From Microcebus murinus (lineage: Eukaryota; Chordata; Mammalia; Primates; Cheirogaleidae): a stretch of DNA of 64,000 nucleotides. Below are positions 34,571 to 45,960 of the stretch, piece by piece. A program made the position numbers and the translations under genes. Below the pieces are notes generated by a model. It was not told the DNA's origin. It ran no database searches and worked only from the letters and a program-made list of their open reading frames with translations. The stretch covers positions 16,059,537-16,123,536 of the forward strand of contig NC_134107.1 of assembly GCF_040939455.1 (NCBI RefSeq). Direction: 5' to 3'. Numbering within the stretch: position 1 is the stretch's first letter; every line of letters starts with the position of its first letter.

Positions 34571-35698
34571 AAAAATTCATTTTTCAATGGCAAAAAAAAA
34601 GAGGAGAAAAAGGTGAAACTTCTGGTAAGGCCTTTTAAGGAAAAACGAGAGAGAGAGAGAGAGGAGAAAAAAAGAAAACTAAAAGCATAGAGTAGTAGAA
34701 ATGAGCAAGGAAATAAGGAAAGGAATAAATTATAAGAGAAGGTTATATGCTACTCCAGGGCAATAAGGCAATACATTTACTCATAAAAGAAATGGATACT
34801 GTCCCTCAAGAATAAACTATCACAGTTGGCCTTCAAAGAAATAAAAATCCTTCATAGACTAATAGAAAAGATTGGAAATGAAACTAAATTTCTTCCACTT
34901 AAAAAGTGGCCAAAATTAAGTTATTTTACATTTAAATTATACATAAGCCAAAAATCAACACGTAATTTAATATTAGACCATGGTAACAGATGGAAAGATC
35001 CCAATCCCAAATCTGATAAAGAAATAACAAAAAGAGATTTATTCACAATGTTCATTATGAATACAGATGCAAACACTCTGAATAAAGTATTCTGAATAGT
35101 GTATCAAAAGAATGTGAACAAGTAGTGTTTATTTTAGAAAGCCAAGAATGCCTTAGAAGTTCTTTCAGTATAGTAAATTAAATGAGGAATAGTTGCATGA
35201 GTATATAAATTGCCAAAAAGAGAAGAAAAATATGAAATAACATAAAATTTACCATAGGTGTAAGATAGCGGAAACAGTAGGAAAATGCTCTAAAACATAT
35301 AAAGACAGGATCAAACATAGTTTCAAATGTAAGATGTTATAGCCATTTCGTTAAAATCAGGGATCAGATAAAGATAGAACTAGAACTACTATTGTTGTTA
35401 GTTGGTATTGTTTTCATAGTTTGTACAATATGCAATAAAGTAAAAAACTCTAAACAACCAATACAGATATTGGAAAAGAAGCAGCAAATTATCTTTCTTT
35501 GTAGATTTACAGTATTATGCATATAGAAAATCCAAGAGATTTTGATGAAAAAAGAAACAACCCACAAACAGGATTTTAAAGCATAGTGTAGCACATTAGG
35601 AACACAAAAATCAATAGCAAAATAATAATACTGAGAAATAGAAAAGGAAAAATAATTCAATAGTATTAACAAATAGCACAAAATACCTAAGGATAAGT

Positions 35699-35826
35699 TT
35701 TTTTTTTTTTTTTTTTTTCCAAAGTCTTGCTCTGTTACCCAGGCTGGAGTGCAATGGCATGATCATAGCTCACTGCAGCCTTCAACTTCTGAGCTCAAGT
35801 GATCTCCCTACTTTAGCCTCCTGAGT
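35699..35826 (-). mobile_element. Old Alu-related monomer (FLAM/AluJ-like), truncated
   Basis: Poly(T), then 'aaagtcttgctctgttaccc', 'aggctggagtgcaatggc' and 'actgcagccttcaacttct', ending at 'ttagcctcctgag'. This is the reverse of an Alu-type monomer about 128 bp long. It lacks the strepsirrhine linker, so it is older than the other Alus here. Confidence 0.75.
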
Positions 35827-36252
35827 TTTATTAGATAGCAAAACTTACCATGAAGCTGCTGAAGTAGCATATGAAAAGTTTATAAACAAATACAGAAATA
35901 GATACAAAAATATATAAACATGTTATATGAAAAAAAGAGGCATTTAAGTTTCAGTAATGGACTGATTTATTTAATAAATAGTACCAGCCTAATTAGCTAG
36001 CCATGTGGAAGATAGAAAAGAATCTTAATTCATGCTATTCAAAAATTCATTCCAGATGAAATGAAGATTGAAACGTAAAAATTAACCTGTTATAAGACAA
36101 AATAGGAAAACATTTGCATAATCTTGGAGTAGGAAAAAATCTTAATTAAAAAAACCCCTCAGAAGTCATAGTGAAAAAGATAACATATTTAGTTACATAA
36201 AAATTAAAAATGCCTTCATGTCAAAGTCTCCATGAATAAAATAAAAATAATT

Positions 36253-36514
36253 AGGCTAGGCGCAGTGGCTCACGCCTAGCACTCTGGGAGGCCAAGGCAG
36301 GAGGATCGCTCAAGTTCTGGAGTTTGAAACCAGCCTGAGCCAGAGTGAGACCCCGTCTCTACTATAAATAGAAAGAAATTAATTGACCAACTAAAAATAT
36401 ATATACAAAAAATTAGCCCAGGAGTTTGAGGTTGCTGTAAGCTAGGCTGATGCTACGGCACTCACTCCAGCCTGGGCAACAAAGCGAGACTCTGTCTCAA
36501 AAAAAAAAAAAAAT
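36253..36514 (+). mobile_element. Alu (strepsirrhine type) with internal deletion
   Basis: The left arm begins AGGCTAGGCGCAGTGGCTCA and carries the CTACTATAAATAGAAAGAAA linker. At about 36416-36420 'aaaattagcc' runs straight into 'caggagtttgaggttgc', so some 60-70 bp of the right arm (its promoter-like start up to 'gcttgagccc') is missing. The shared AGCCC at the join suggests microhomology-mediated loss. Poly(A) ends at 36514. Confidence 0.9.
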
Positions 36515-37542
36515 TATATATTGGGCAACAAATTTGTAGCACACACCTTGTGTTAGTATCCCTAATATTCAAAACACTCTTATAGTATTTTCAAGAATGA
36601 CACAAAAATTCAATGTAAAAATAATCAAAGGATATAAACAGTTTAGAATTAAACTGCAGGTGGCTGATAAACATGAAAATAATTTCAATTTCCCTAGTCA
36701 GAGAAATGCAAACAATAAGATGCCATTTTCACACATGAGTTTGGCGTAACTTAAAAGAGAGACGATAGGCAGTGCTGGGGAGAATGTGGGGAAACAGTTC
36801 TTCCGTGTACTAATAATGGAAATAAAATTGTGACAGACTTTTGGGAAGGGAATCTATCTGTGTCTACCAGACTTAAAACAAAACACTCTGACTTGGCAAT
36901 ACCTCTTTTAGAAATCATTTATACTGAGAAAAGGTTCCAGGATGTAAAGACATGCCTACAAGGATGTTTACTGAAGCACTGTTTATAGTGGCAAAGAACT
37001 GTGGGCAATTTGAATCCAACAACAGCAGAACCACGAACTGAATTACAGTGTATTCATTCTACGCAGTATCACAGTTATTAAAAAGAATAAGTTAGTGCTG
37101 ATTGATTGACCCAAAGGGATGTCTGTGGTACATTAAAGACAAATTAAAAAGTGATGAAAGAAGAGTGGTCAATATCCCTGCCTGTGTTAGTATGAGCAAG
37201 GACACTGATTACCCCAAGGGGTAGGAAAGGAGAAGAGGAAGGGAAGTGAGAGGTTGTTAACTTCTTAAAACAACACTGGATTTTCCCACTTGTTTAACTA
37301 GTATATATTACTTTGGGGAGTAAAAATTAACAAAGAAAAATTTAAAAAAATGTTTTTAGATAAATTCTCCTGTATCCTACCCTTAAAGGTTCTTATTCAA
37401 AATTGGATTGAATTTTAATACTGAAAGGAACAAGGTATGCTATGGAATTAGGATAGAGGAGTGTATTTCAAAGTGAATTGCATTATGCAATCTTTCCATT
37501 TTCTGTTATATATACGTACCATAGCACTTTTATGTTTTTTAA

Positions 37543-39346
37543 TTAATTAATTTATTATTTTTATTTCATCATATTATGGGTATACAAATATTGTTAAGGT
37601 TACATATATTGCCCTTGCCACCCCTCCCCCTCAGCTGAGTCAGAGTTTCTAGCGTGTCCATCCTCCAGGTGGTGCACATCACACTCATTATGTAAGTATA
37701 CACCCATCCCCTCCTCCCACTTCCCCCCTCTCACCTGCCCTGTTAAATTTTTTTTTGACATTTTGGTTACATTTTATATCTTTGCCTCTCCCTAGGAAGG
37801 GTTAGAGGTATGCCCTTCCCCTCCACAACGCTCACTACATCCCTCAGATGTGGTTCTACCCCTCCCCCCCCCAGTGAACACTACTACCATTTGAGCACCA
37901 TAGTTTTAATCGGTCAGTACCAATTTTATGGCGAGTACATGTGGAGCCCATTTTCCTGATCTTGTGTCACCTCACTTTGGATAATGGGCTTAAGCTTAAT
38001 CCAGGATAGTATAAGTGGTGCTGGCATGCTGGCATTTCTTAGAAAATATTCCATTGTGAACATATACCAAATTTTAATTATTCACTCATGAATTGACAGG
38101 CACTTGGGTTGTTTCCATGTCCTGGCAATAGTGAATTGTGTTGCCATAAACATTCAGGTGCAGATGCCTTTATAATAGAATGTCTTATGCTCTTTTGGGT
38201 AGATGCCCAACAATGCTAATGCTGGGTCGAATGGGATTTCTATTTCTTGCTGTTTGAGGTATCTCCAAATTCGTTTCCATAAAGGTTGGACTAATTTGCA
38301 GTCCCACCAGCAGTGTAAGAGTGTTCCTGTCTCTCCACATCCTCACCAGCATTTGTTGTTTTAGGATTTCTTGATATAGGCCATTCTCAATGGGGTTAGG
38401 TGGTATCTCATTGTGGTTTTGATTTGCATTTCTCTGATGATTAGAGATGTTGAGCATTTTTTTTTATATGTTTGCAGGCCATTATTCTGTCTTCTTTGGA
38501 GAAGTTTCCGTTCATTTTCATTGCCCATTTCTTGATGGGGTTGTTTGATTTTTTTCTTATTAATTCTTTTGAGTTCTAGGTAGATTCTTGTTAGTAGACC
38601 TTTATCAGAAGTGTAGAGAGCAAATATTTTCTCCCATTCTGTGGGTTGTCTATTTGCTCTAGTGATAGTTTCCTTGACTGTGCAGAAGCTTTTTAATTTG
38701 ATCAGATCCCATTTGTTTATTTTTGCTGCTGCTGCGATTGCCTTGGGGGTCTTCCTCAAGAATTCTTTGCCTAGGCCAATGTCTGAAAGGGTTTTCCCAA
38801 CATCTTCTTCTAGGATTCTTAAGGTTTCATGCCTTAGGTTTAAATCTATTATCTATCTTGAGTGGATTTTTGTGAGGGTTGAGAGGTAGGGATCCTGACT
38901 CAATCTTCTGCATGTAGCTATCCAGTTTTCCCAGCACCGTTTATTGAAGAGACATTCTTTTGAAATTGCAGATGATGTAAACAGATGGAAAAAGCTGCCT
39001 TGTTCGTAGATTGGTAGAATCAATATTGTTAAAATGTCAATATTACCTAAAGTGACCTACAGAATTAATGCAATCCCCATGAAAGTACCACCATCATTCT
39101 TTACAGATTTAGAAAAAATAATTATTCACTTTGTATGGAACCAGGAAAAACCTAGTATAGCCAAAGCAATCTTAAGTAAAAAGAACAAACTGGCAGGTAT
39201 CAGTCTTCCTGACTTCAAGCTGTATATAAAGCAATAATAGTTCAATCAGCCTGGGACTGGCACAAGAACAGAAGCATTGATATTTGGAATAGAACTGAGA
39301 TTCCAGAGATGAAACCATCTGCATAGAGTAACCTAATTTTTCATAA
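37543..39346. mobile_element. Twin-primed (5'-inverted) L1 insertion
   Basis: 37543 to about 38955 is the antisense of an L1 3' end (tail, 3' UTR, end of ORF2; translated parts include [19 protein letters not shown] and [16 protein letters not shown]). From about 38958 to 39346 the orientation flips to sense and carries the ORF2 segment immediately upstream ([31 protein letters not shown]). This order is the classic product of twin priming. The flanking direct repeat AGCACTTTTATgTTTTTTAAT (37523-37543) versus AGCACTTTTATaTTTTTAAT (39347-39366) confirms a single insertion event. Confidence 0.92.
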
Positions 39347-39879
39347 AGCACTTTTATATTTTTAATATTTTTATTCATTGACTCACTTTTTAAACAAAAA
39401 TAGCCTTGGTCAAAGCAATGAAAATATGCTTATTTAGTTAAATCACATAGCCCAACTTCTTCAAAGTGTGATATACTAAATAGCTACAGGTAGTCAAATA
39501 TCTTTTTATTTCAATAACTTTGTAGCTATTTTGTGTATTTTAGCAATGCAACTATAGCATCAAACTCATGATTTCATATTTTCATTGCTTTGAACCCAGT
39601 CCTTGAACTCAAATTGTCAGGAAGCCAGGAGATCAAATGAACATCCCTACAGAAAGTGCCCAGAAAAAATATATGGGGAGTGTAAGGCCCAGTCTGGTTC
39701 CCAACTTCTACATCACCCCTTTCCTCAAGCTAGGGCCACTCCACCACTTTCTGTACCCAATCCTGACCCTGTTTGCAAACTAGTTTTGACTTAGAGTAGT
39801 TTATTATTATTTGCAGACTCAGCTTCTGTACCCATAATAGAGATTATCAGCCCTCCAAGGACAGCTGTGAATGGAAAAT

Positions 39880-39985
39880 TTAAAGCAGGTGTCGGCAAAG
39901 ATTTTCTTTAGTTTCTTAGAGACAAACTAGCAACTATTTTAGGCCTATGGCCATTTTGGAATTTGTCTCAGTTTCATTATTAAAA
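39880..39985 (+). mobile_element. hAT-type DNA transposon fragment
   Basis: 'caggtgtcggcaaagatttt', 'aactattttaggcctatgg' and 'ccattttggaattt' follow the start of a common hAT-Charlie-type non-autonomous element (the 'ggttggcaaactttttct' family). Strongly diverged; I cannot name the subfamily. Confidence 0.4.
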
Positions 39986-40281
39986 TTGATAAATAAGAAA
40001 AATTACTGACACATATCCATAAACTTCAGTTGAGATGACATTTGAAATTCTGGGAAATGTGCCAAGAATTTAACAATAATTTGGAGAAGGCCATCAGTGT
40101 AACTGATAGTTGTTCAAAGCTCAGGCAAGGTTCAAATTTTAATTCTTCCTACTACTTCCTTGTCAAGTTGCTTAACCAATCAGAACTTCGAAATGTTTTC
40201 TCACCAGTAAACTGGAAATTAGAATGCATGCTCATCAGAGTTATGGGATTATACAATGTAATGCATATAAAATGCATAGCA

Positions 40282-40432
40282 GGCTGGGTGCGGTGGCTCA
40301 CTCCTGTAATCCTAGCATTTTGGGAGGCCGAGGTGGGCGGATTGCTCAAGGTCAGGAGTTCAAAATCAGCCTGAGCAAGAGCGAGACCCCGTCTCTACTA
40401 TAAATAGAAAGAAATAATTGGCCAACTAATAT
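40282..40432 (+). mobile_element. Alu left arm, 3'-truncated, joined to an L1 fragment
   Basis: GGCTGGGTGCGGTGGCTCA to the CTACTATAAATAGAAAGAAA linker is present and then stops at 'ggccaactaatat'. No right arm or poly(A) follows. At about 40434 the sequence becomes 'ggtctttcacttccttggct' and 'ttctttttgatataactata', an antisense L1 ORF2 segment. The element is therefore cut by a deletion or by a template switch. Confidence 0.8.
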
Positions 40433-40433
40433 A

Positions 40434-40515
40434 CAGGTCTTTCACTTCCTTGGCTAAATTAATTTCTATTTTATTCTTTTTGATATAACTATAAATGGAA
40501 TTGTCCTCTCCTTCC
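40434..40515 (-). mobile_element. Short L1 ORF2 fragment
   Basis: Matches the L1 ORF2 antisense segment also seen in the big L1 at about 28785-28850 ('tctttcacctccttggttaa', 'cctaggtttttttg'). It directly abuts the truncated Alu and extends at most to about 40600. No poly(A)/(T) lies next to it. Confidence 0.5.
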
Positions 40516-41539
40516 CTTCCAACTCTTTCTGTGTCAGGGTTGAATCTAAATCTTTTGATTTCATTTTTCAGGCTATCACTACTAGACCTCAACTCACCAT
40601 TCTAGTTTCATATCTGACTGCATCTTCTATCCACCTTGTATTCCAAGAAGACTCTTTTTATTACATGCAGTGAGTTTTCTAAACCCAGGAAACAAAAAAG
40701 CTAATGTCTTCCCATCTTCCTCAACTGGTAAAATCAAATTCACTATTTCAGAATTCAGGTTCCAGGATGCGAATGTTTATAGATACTACATAACTATATT
40801 GAAGATCACTCTGATTATATCCTGAGTGAGAGGAATTTGTTGAAAAAAATGGTTGACCCCACACACTAAGATAATGGTTGATAACATTTTCAACAATAAA
40901 ACACAAAGTAAACAGCTTGAATATGTCCTAAAGATATAAACTAGTTTGCAAAGTAAACCAACCACCTAAAGCACTAGTGTTTCTAATAAGAGATTAAAGG
41001 AGTAGACAGTTTTCTTAATAAGTTTGAAGTCTCCTGAAGAAAAAGAATAAATTTGTATAATTAATGACATTAAGTAAACATGAGTATGACGTAGTAGGTA
41101 GTCATTGAGAAGACTATATAGAAAAGCAATGATAATGAATAGATGGGTAAAAAGCAAAATATATAATAACTTGTACATGATACTTACCCAAAATATTGTG
41201 TATTGGGACAAGGATTTGAAGAGAATAAATAAAGTTATTTTGGGGTGGTAGAAATATGGGTCATTTATTTCTTATTTCAGATTTTTCTTTAGTACAATTG
41301 GCATGTTTTTATTTTTACACAAGTTAGAAAAATACATGGAGAGGCTGGAACTATAGTTAAAAAGAAGGATTTGAAAACAGAAAAAAATGCTATCTTTCTT
41401 TTTATTATTATAACCTTCTTCAGCTGAATCTCCCTTCTCCTACAAAATTATCAAAATTCTAGACAACCTACCAGTCAACAACTCAGCAGAGAGGAACCAC
41501 CCCCGAGAGCAGCTCCCTTGCTCACATGGTCACCTCAGC

Positions 41540-42215
41540 ATAGTGGGCACAAACACAGACTCAGGAGTCTGCATGTCTGGGGACAGATCCCATCTCCGGC
41601 TACTAGCCACCACACGACCTCTCCAGTGTCAAGTTCCTCATAAAAAGTGAGAATTACGGTACCTATGTATCAGGGCCCTTTGGTTGCAAGTAACGGAAAC
41701 TGGCTCTGGCTCACTCAAGCAAGAAAGGAAAATTAATTATGAAGATATAGCGCTGCTCTCAGAATCCAGGGAAAAGCTTGACCCACAAAACCTTGCTAAG
41801 GACAGGAATCAGGCATCCCTGCACATCGGGGCACAGAAATTAACGGATGGTTTCCTTAGAACATCGTTATAAGGAACATCAATTCCATTCTCTCCATCTC
41901 TGTGCCACAAAGCTCAAAATTTAGCTTCTAAAGATCTGATAAGACTAATGTGGGACTAGTGCCCACCACTACTTGAGCAGGGAACTTTAACTGACAAGTC
42001 CTTTAAAACTATAGACAATGGGGAAAGGACGAGGGAAATTAGGTGTAGTGAGAAAAATGGAGAATGAATGAGAAAGGCAGGCAAAAATAATCGATGTTTA
42101 CTGCAACCTACCTTATGGGGTTGTTGCAAGGGTTAGATGACATATTGTAGGCAAACAACCAACACAATGACTTCCGTGTGGTAAATGCACAGCAAATGTC
42201 AGTGACCATTAATTA
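41540..42215 (+). mobile_element. MIR split by a younger, unnamed old element
   Basis: The MIR 5' half lies at 41540-41667 ('aaacacagactcaggagtct', 'tcaagttcctcataaaaagt', 'gagaattacggtacc'), and its 3' half resumes at about 42105 ('cctaccttatggggttgttg', 'gggttagatgacatattgta'). The roughly 440 bp between starts 'tatcagggccctttggttgc' and 'aagtaacggaaactggctct', a start seen in other old interspersed repeats, but the family was not identified. Confidence 0.45.
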
Positions 42216-42527
42216 TGATAATAAAGACAATTAAGGCTACAAAATAGCCTCTCATGGACTTTTGATAGTATATGAGTAATTATATGTTTTCTAGAAAGAA
42301 ATGTGGCAGCATGTTTCAAGAATCTCAGAATTGTTCATACTCTAACCCAGTAGTTTAAATTGCAGAAATCTATCTTAAATTATAACCACAAAACATAAAA
42401 ATTGTGTACAAAGATGCCCCTCACACTATTATTTTTTAATAATAGCAAAATTTTGGAGGCATCCTAAATTTTCAATAGAAGAGTGGTTAATAATGGATTA
42501 TGGCATATCGCCATTATAAGATGGACT

Positions 42528-42840
42528 CTTTTTTTTTCAAAACAGAGTCTCACTTTATTGCCTGAGCTAGAGTGCCATGGCTCATAGCAACCTCAAACTC
42601 CTGGGCTCAAGCAATCCTCCTGCCTCAGCCTCCTGAGTGGCTGAGACTACAGGCATGTGACACCATGCCTGGCTAATTTTTTATGTATATTTTTAGTTGT
42701 CCAGCTAATTTCTTTTTATTTTTAGTAGAGATAGGTTCTTGCTCTTGCTCAGGCTAGTCTTGAACTCCTAAGCTCAAAGATCCAACCTCCTTGGCCTCCC
42801 AGAGTGCTAGGATTACAGGCATGAGGCACCGTGCCTGGCC
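42528..42840 (-). mobile_element. Alu (strepsirrhine type) with 11-bp target-site duplication
   Basis: Full-length reversed Alu: poly(T) and 'aacagagtctcactttattg' at the left, linker 'ttagttgtccagctaatttc' in the middle, and 'catgaggcaccgtgcctggc' at the right. TAAGATGGACT flanks it at 42517-42527 and 42841-42851. Confidence 0.93.
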
Positions 42841-43479
42841 TAAGATGGACTATTATGCAAGCTTTAAAGTTAGGTTTAAAAATGTTTTTTAATGTGAATG
42901 AATTTTGCTATCATATAATGTTAAAATAATAAGGCAGTGAACAGAATTGTAGAGTGAATATGATTAAAATTATATACAAATTATATCTCCCTATAGATAT
43001 ATAAAGATGTTAATAGTGCTTCATTCTGCTAGTAAAATTATGGGTAATTTTATTTTATTTTTTTACATTTTTTTAATGTATCAGTTTTGACAGTGATCTT
43101 GTATTGCTTTTATAATTAGAGAGAACAATTTGTTTTTATTTTTTAATTTTTTTATTGTTTTATTATTTTTTGCTCTGAATCTAAGCACAGAACGAACAAT
43201 TTGTTTTAAAAACATGTTTGACTCTGTCTTCAGTGAGCAAGCCATTGATTAAATACCATCGGGATGTTTCATAAAATTTTCTATGGCAATGTTTGACCTT
43301 AAATAAAAAACTTCAGAAAAAAGTTTGGTGTTTTTGTTTTTTAACATATATAAATCATGGAGAGTTTTCCCCTCAATGGGCTCTTCTCAAACTCTTCAGT
43401 ATTAATATCTTAATCCAGGGTTCTGAGCAGAATTAATGGGGTTTTGGGCTCTTGTCCTTTACCTTGGACTTGGGACTGT

Positions 43480-44212
43480 CCTAATTCTGGAACAAACTCC
43501 ATTTCTCAGCCTTTCTTCTCTCCTGCTAATAAGACAGTGTAGGGACAGGACTCAGGCCTCACTTCTGACCAAGGAAGGCAACAGGGGTCAGTATGACCCA
43601 GCCAGCCTAATTAACTGTGGAAGAATAAAAGCCAAATGACCTCTTAGCCCATACCCATATAAGAATTCAGCCCATACCCATATAAGAAATATAAGGAGGG
43701 GGCCAACTTGTCTGTCTTTGAGTAATGTCTTCCAGGACCACTGCAGCAAGATGCTGACACCAGTGAGAAGGAACCTGGCTGCAACAAAACCAGACCTATC
43801 TGGATCTAACCACCTCAAGCCAGAAAAGAACCCCAAACTGACCTTACTAGACTTTTCCCTCATTATAATCTCATTTTAATGCTAAAAACCATGCCCAAGG
43901 GTAGAGATTGAAAATGCTCATGATACATGTGATGCATAATGAAGCATGACTGCCAAGCGTGCACCCCTCAATAGAACCCCGCCTCTATATGCGACCACTT
44001 CAAAACTGACACCTGCCTCCCTTTTTACAACCCCCTAAAAGTCCCCCAGCCGTTTGTTCAGAGAGCCGGTCTGACTGCCCTCTTACCAGTGCTGCCTTCC
44101 TTTTTGTTCAAACAGAAAGTCCCAGTAAAAGCCTTTCCTGTATTAATCTTTCTGGGCTTGTGTCAATTTCTATTGACTTGGGCACCAAGAACCTGAAGTC
44201 TGGTATTCAAAT
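43480..44212 (+). mobile_element. ERV-type LTR or internal/LTR fragment
   Basis: Shows the end of a class I-like LTR: CT-rich U5-like sequence after 'cccagtaaaagcctttcctg' (a variant poly(A) signal) at about 44120-44140. Upstream is a TATA-poor GC-mixed segment. A 23-bp unit, AGCCCATACCCATATAAGAA plus TTC, is present twice at 43646-43688. Boundaries and family are uncertain, and no retroviral gene is readable. Confidence 0.38.
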
Positions 44213-44489
44213 TTAGACAACCGAAAAAGAATACGCTCACACCAGCCTAGTACAAGTATCTCTTTTGCTCTTTTTCTTATATCTCTACTCTATATGGCTT
44301 CAAAAGCTTCATAGAGTTAGGATGTTAAAAAATAGACAAGTGATAAACATTTATTTCTGCATAGTGTCAGGAGTATATATATATCTTTGCCTTCAATCTC
44401 TTTGACATACACATACACAGTAATCATTTTCATATGTTAATAATGCTCACAGAAACCACTTTTAATAGCTTCATTGGATCCGGGCAGCA

Positions 44490-45960
44490 GACATCCATTC
44501 TTCTCTAACCCTTAATGTCCCTGTCCAAACACTACTATATGCCTTGAACACACCAGGATTAATCTTTATGCCTGTTCATGTTGGTCACCCCAAAGAATCC
44601 TGACTCCCAGAACATTCCCCATCTCCCTATTTCAATCCTGCTACGGCTCCACCCTCCTCCGGAATTTAGGAATCCCATGTTAACAACATCTCCCATGCCC
44701 TCACCTCTTCTGTGAACATTTCCTTCAGCTTTTTACTCCCAACTCTCCCCTGAGGACGTTGTTAATGCTTCAGCTTTTACAAATGGCAAGTGGTTGTTAT
44801 TCAGTAGCCCTCAAACATTGGCCTAGTGGTGGGGTGTCCATCCTCATCCTCCTTGCTCCCCATCACCGTCCAATTTTGAATCTATACAATCAGATTACAT
44901 CACCCATTACCCTGTCGCTATTGCCTCCATCTACTGGTCTCAAGGCTCTCACCCCTCATTTTTCAAAGATTGTAGCTCCTGGCTTATGGACACTTGCTCG
45001 AATATTTTCACTGTTTTCATTTTTGGTGATTTTAATAAGTGCATAAAGGATATTTTCAACTGCTGGCCTTGGTCCCTTGAATGCATCTTCTTCAAGCATC
45101 TTAGTCCTTCACCTTTCTCCAGCCGCCCACTTCTATGGTCATATCCAAAACCTTACCATTACCAACAATTAAAACCCCTCCTTAATTCCATAGTCCTGAT
45201 TTTGTGCTTCCTATTCTCTGACAATCACCTCCTTTTCTGCTCATCCCCCTTTAAACCCTGACTCTAATATAAAGGCAGCCCCACAAGGACCTCCAATCCT
45301 ATCATGTTGTCCCTCTCCCTCACCTCCTCTTTCCCCTTTTTCGTATACATAGATCTCATGAGTCGTCATTACAATCACTGCCTTTCATCTACCCTCAACC
45401 ACCTTGCCCTTAATTCACACTGCTGTCGTACTCATGTGGAAAAACCGCAAACCTGGTTAAATTCGACTCTCTTCCTACCTTGGGCCTGAACTTGGCTGCA
45501 TATGGCTGGAGAAAAAAAACACACTTTCACACTGACTGGTCTTACTTCAAATTTATGACCACACACCTCCAGTGGGCTCTCATGACTGCCAGTCAATCAT
45601 ATTAGACTTCCGCAATGCATTCAGTCTCCCACGACTTAGATGACTGCTTCACCACCTCCTCTCTCTTCAGACCCATACTTCTTCCCTATTTTCATTCTCC
45701 ACAGATGGCCTTATTTCTCAATTCACTGAGAAAATTCAAATTGTCAAATCACAACTGCTCCCCCACTCTCTCCCATGGCCCTGTGCCTCATTGTCATTAT
45801 CTGCTGATATTCTTTTTCCTTATAACTTGTCACCTTGCACCATGCTACACAATTTATTTGTTTCACTGTCTGCCTCCACACATGAGGCTAAGAGCCCCAT
45901 GCCAGCAGGGATCTTTATTTTGATGTATCCTAAGTGCCTAGAAAAATTCTTCATATAAAG
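44490..45960 (+). other. Pyrimidine-rich, old LINE-like interval
   Basis: C/T-rich on the plus strand with several open frames of 60-100 codons. One frame, at 44986-45261, contains FIFGDFNK, which resembles the GDFN motif of LINE endonucleases, but nothing else in it is conserved enough to name the family. No splice-flanked exon or RNA gene is recognised. Confidence 0.3.

Larger units (their letters stand above)
34571..37380 (+). mobile_element. Old L1 (L1M-type), plus strand, interrupted
   Basis: Sense L1 words are visible at 36700-37130: 'gatgccattttcacacatg', 'ggcagtgctggggagaatgt', 'actgtttatagtggcaaag' and 'acagtgtattcattctacgc', the typical ORF2-end and 3' region order. Further left the A-rich sequence (34800-36240) is compatible with a diverged ORF2. 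It is split by an Alu piece at 35699 and an Alu at 36253. A (GA)n stretch lies at 34650-34672. Confidence 0.5.

Noticed and set aside
34650..34672. (GA)n run
   Set aside because: Short simple repeat inside an old L1 stretch; no further structure.
38361..39237. Conserved-looking protein pieces
   Set aside because: They are ORF2 fragments of the twin-primed L1, not cellular genes.
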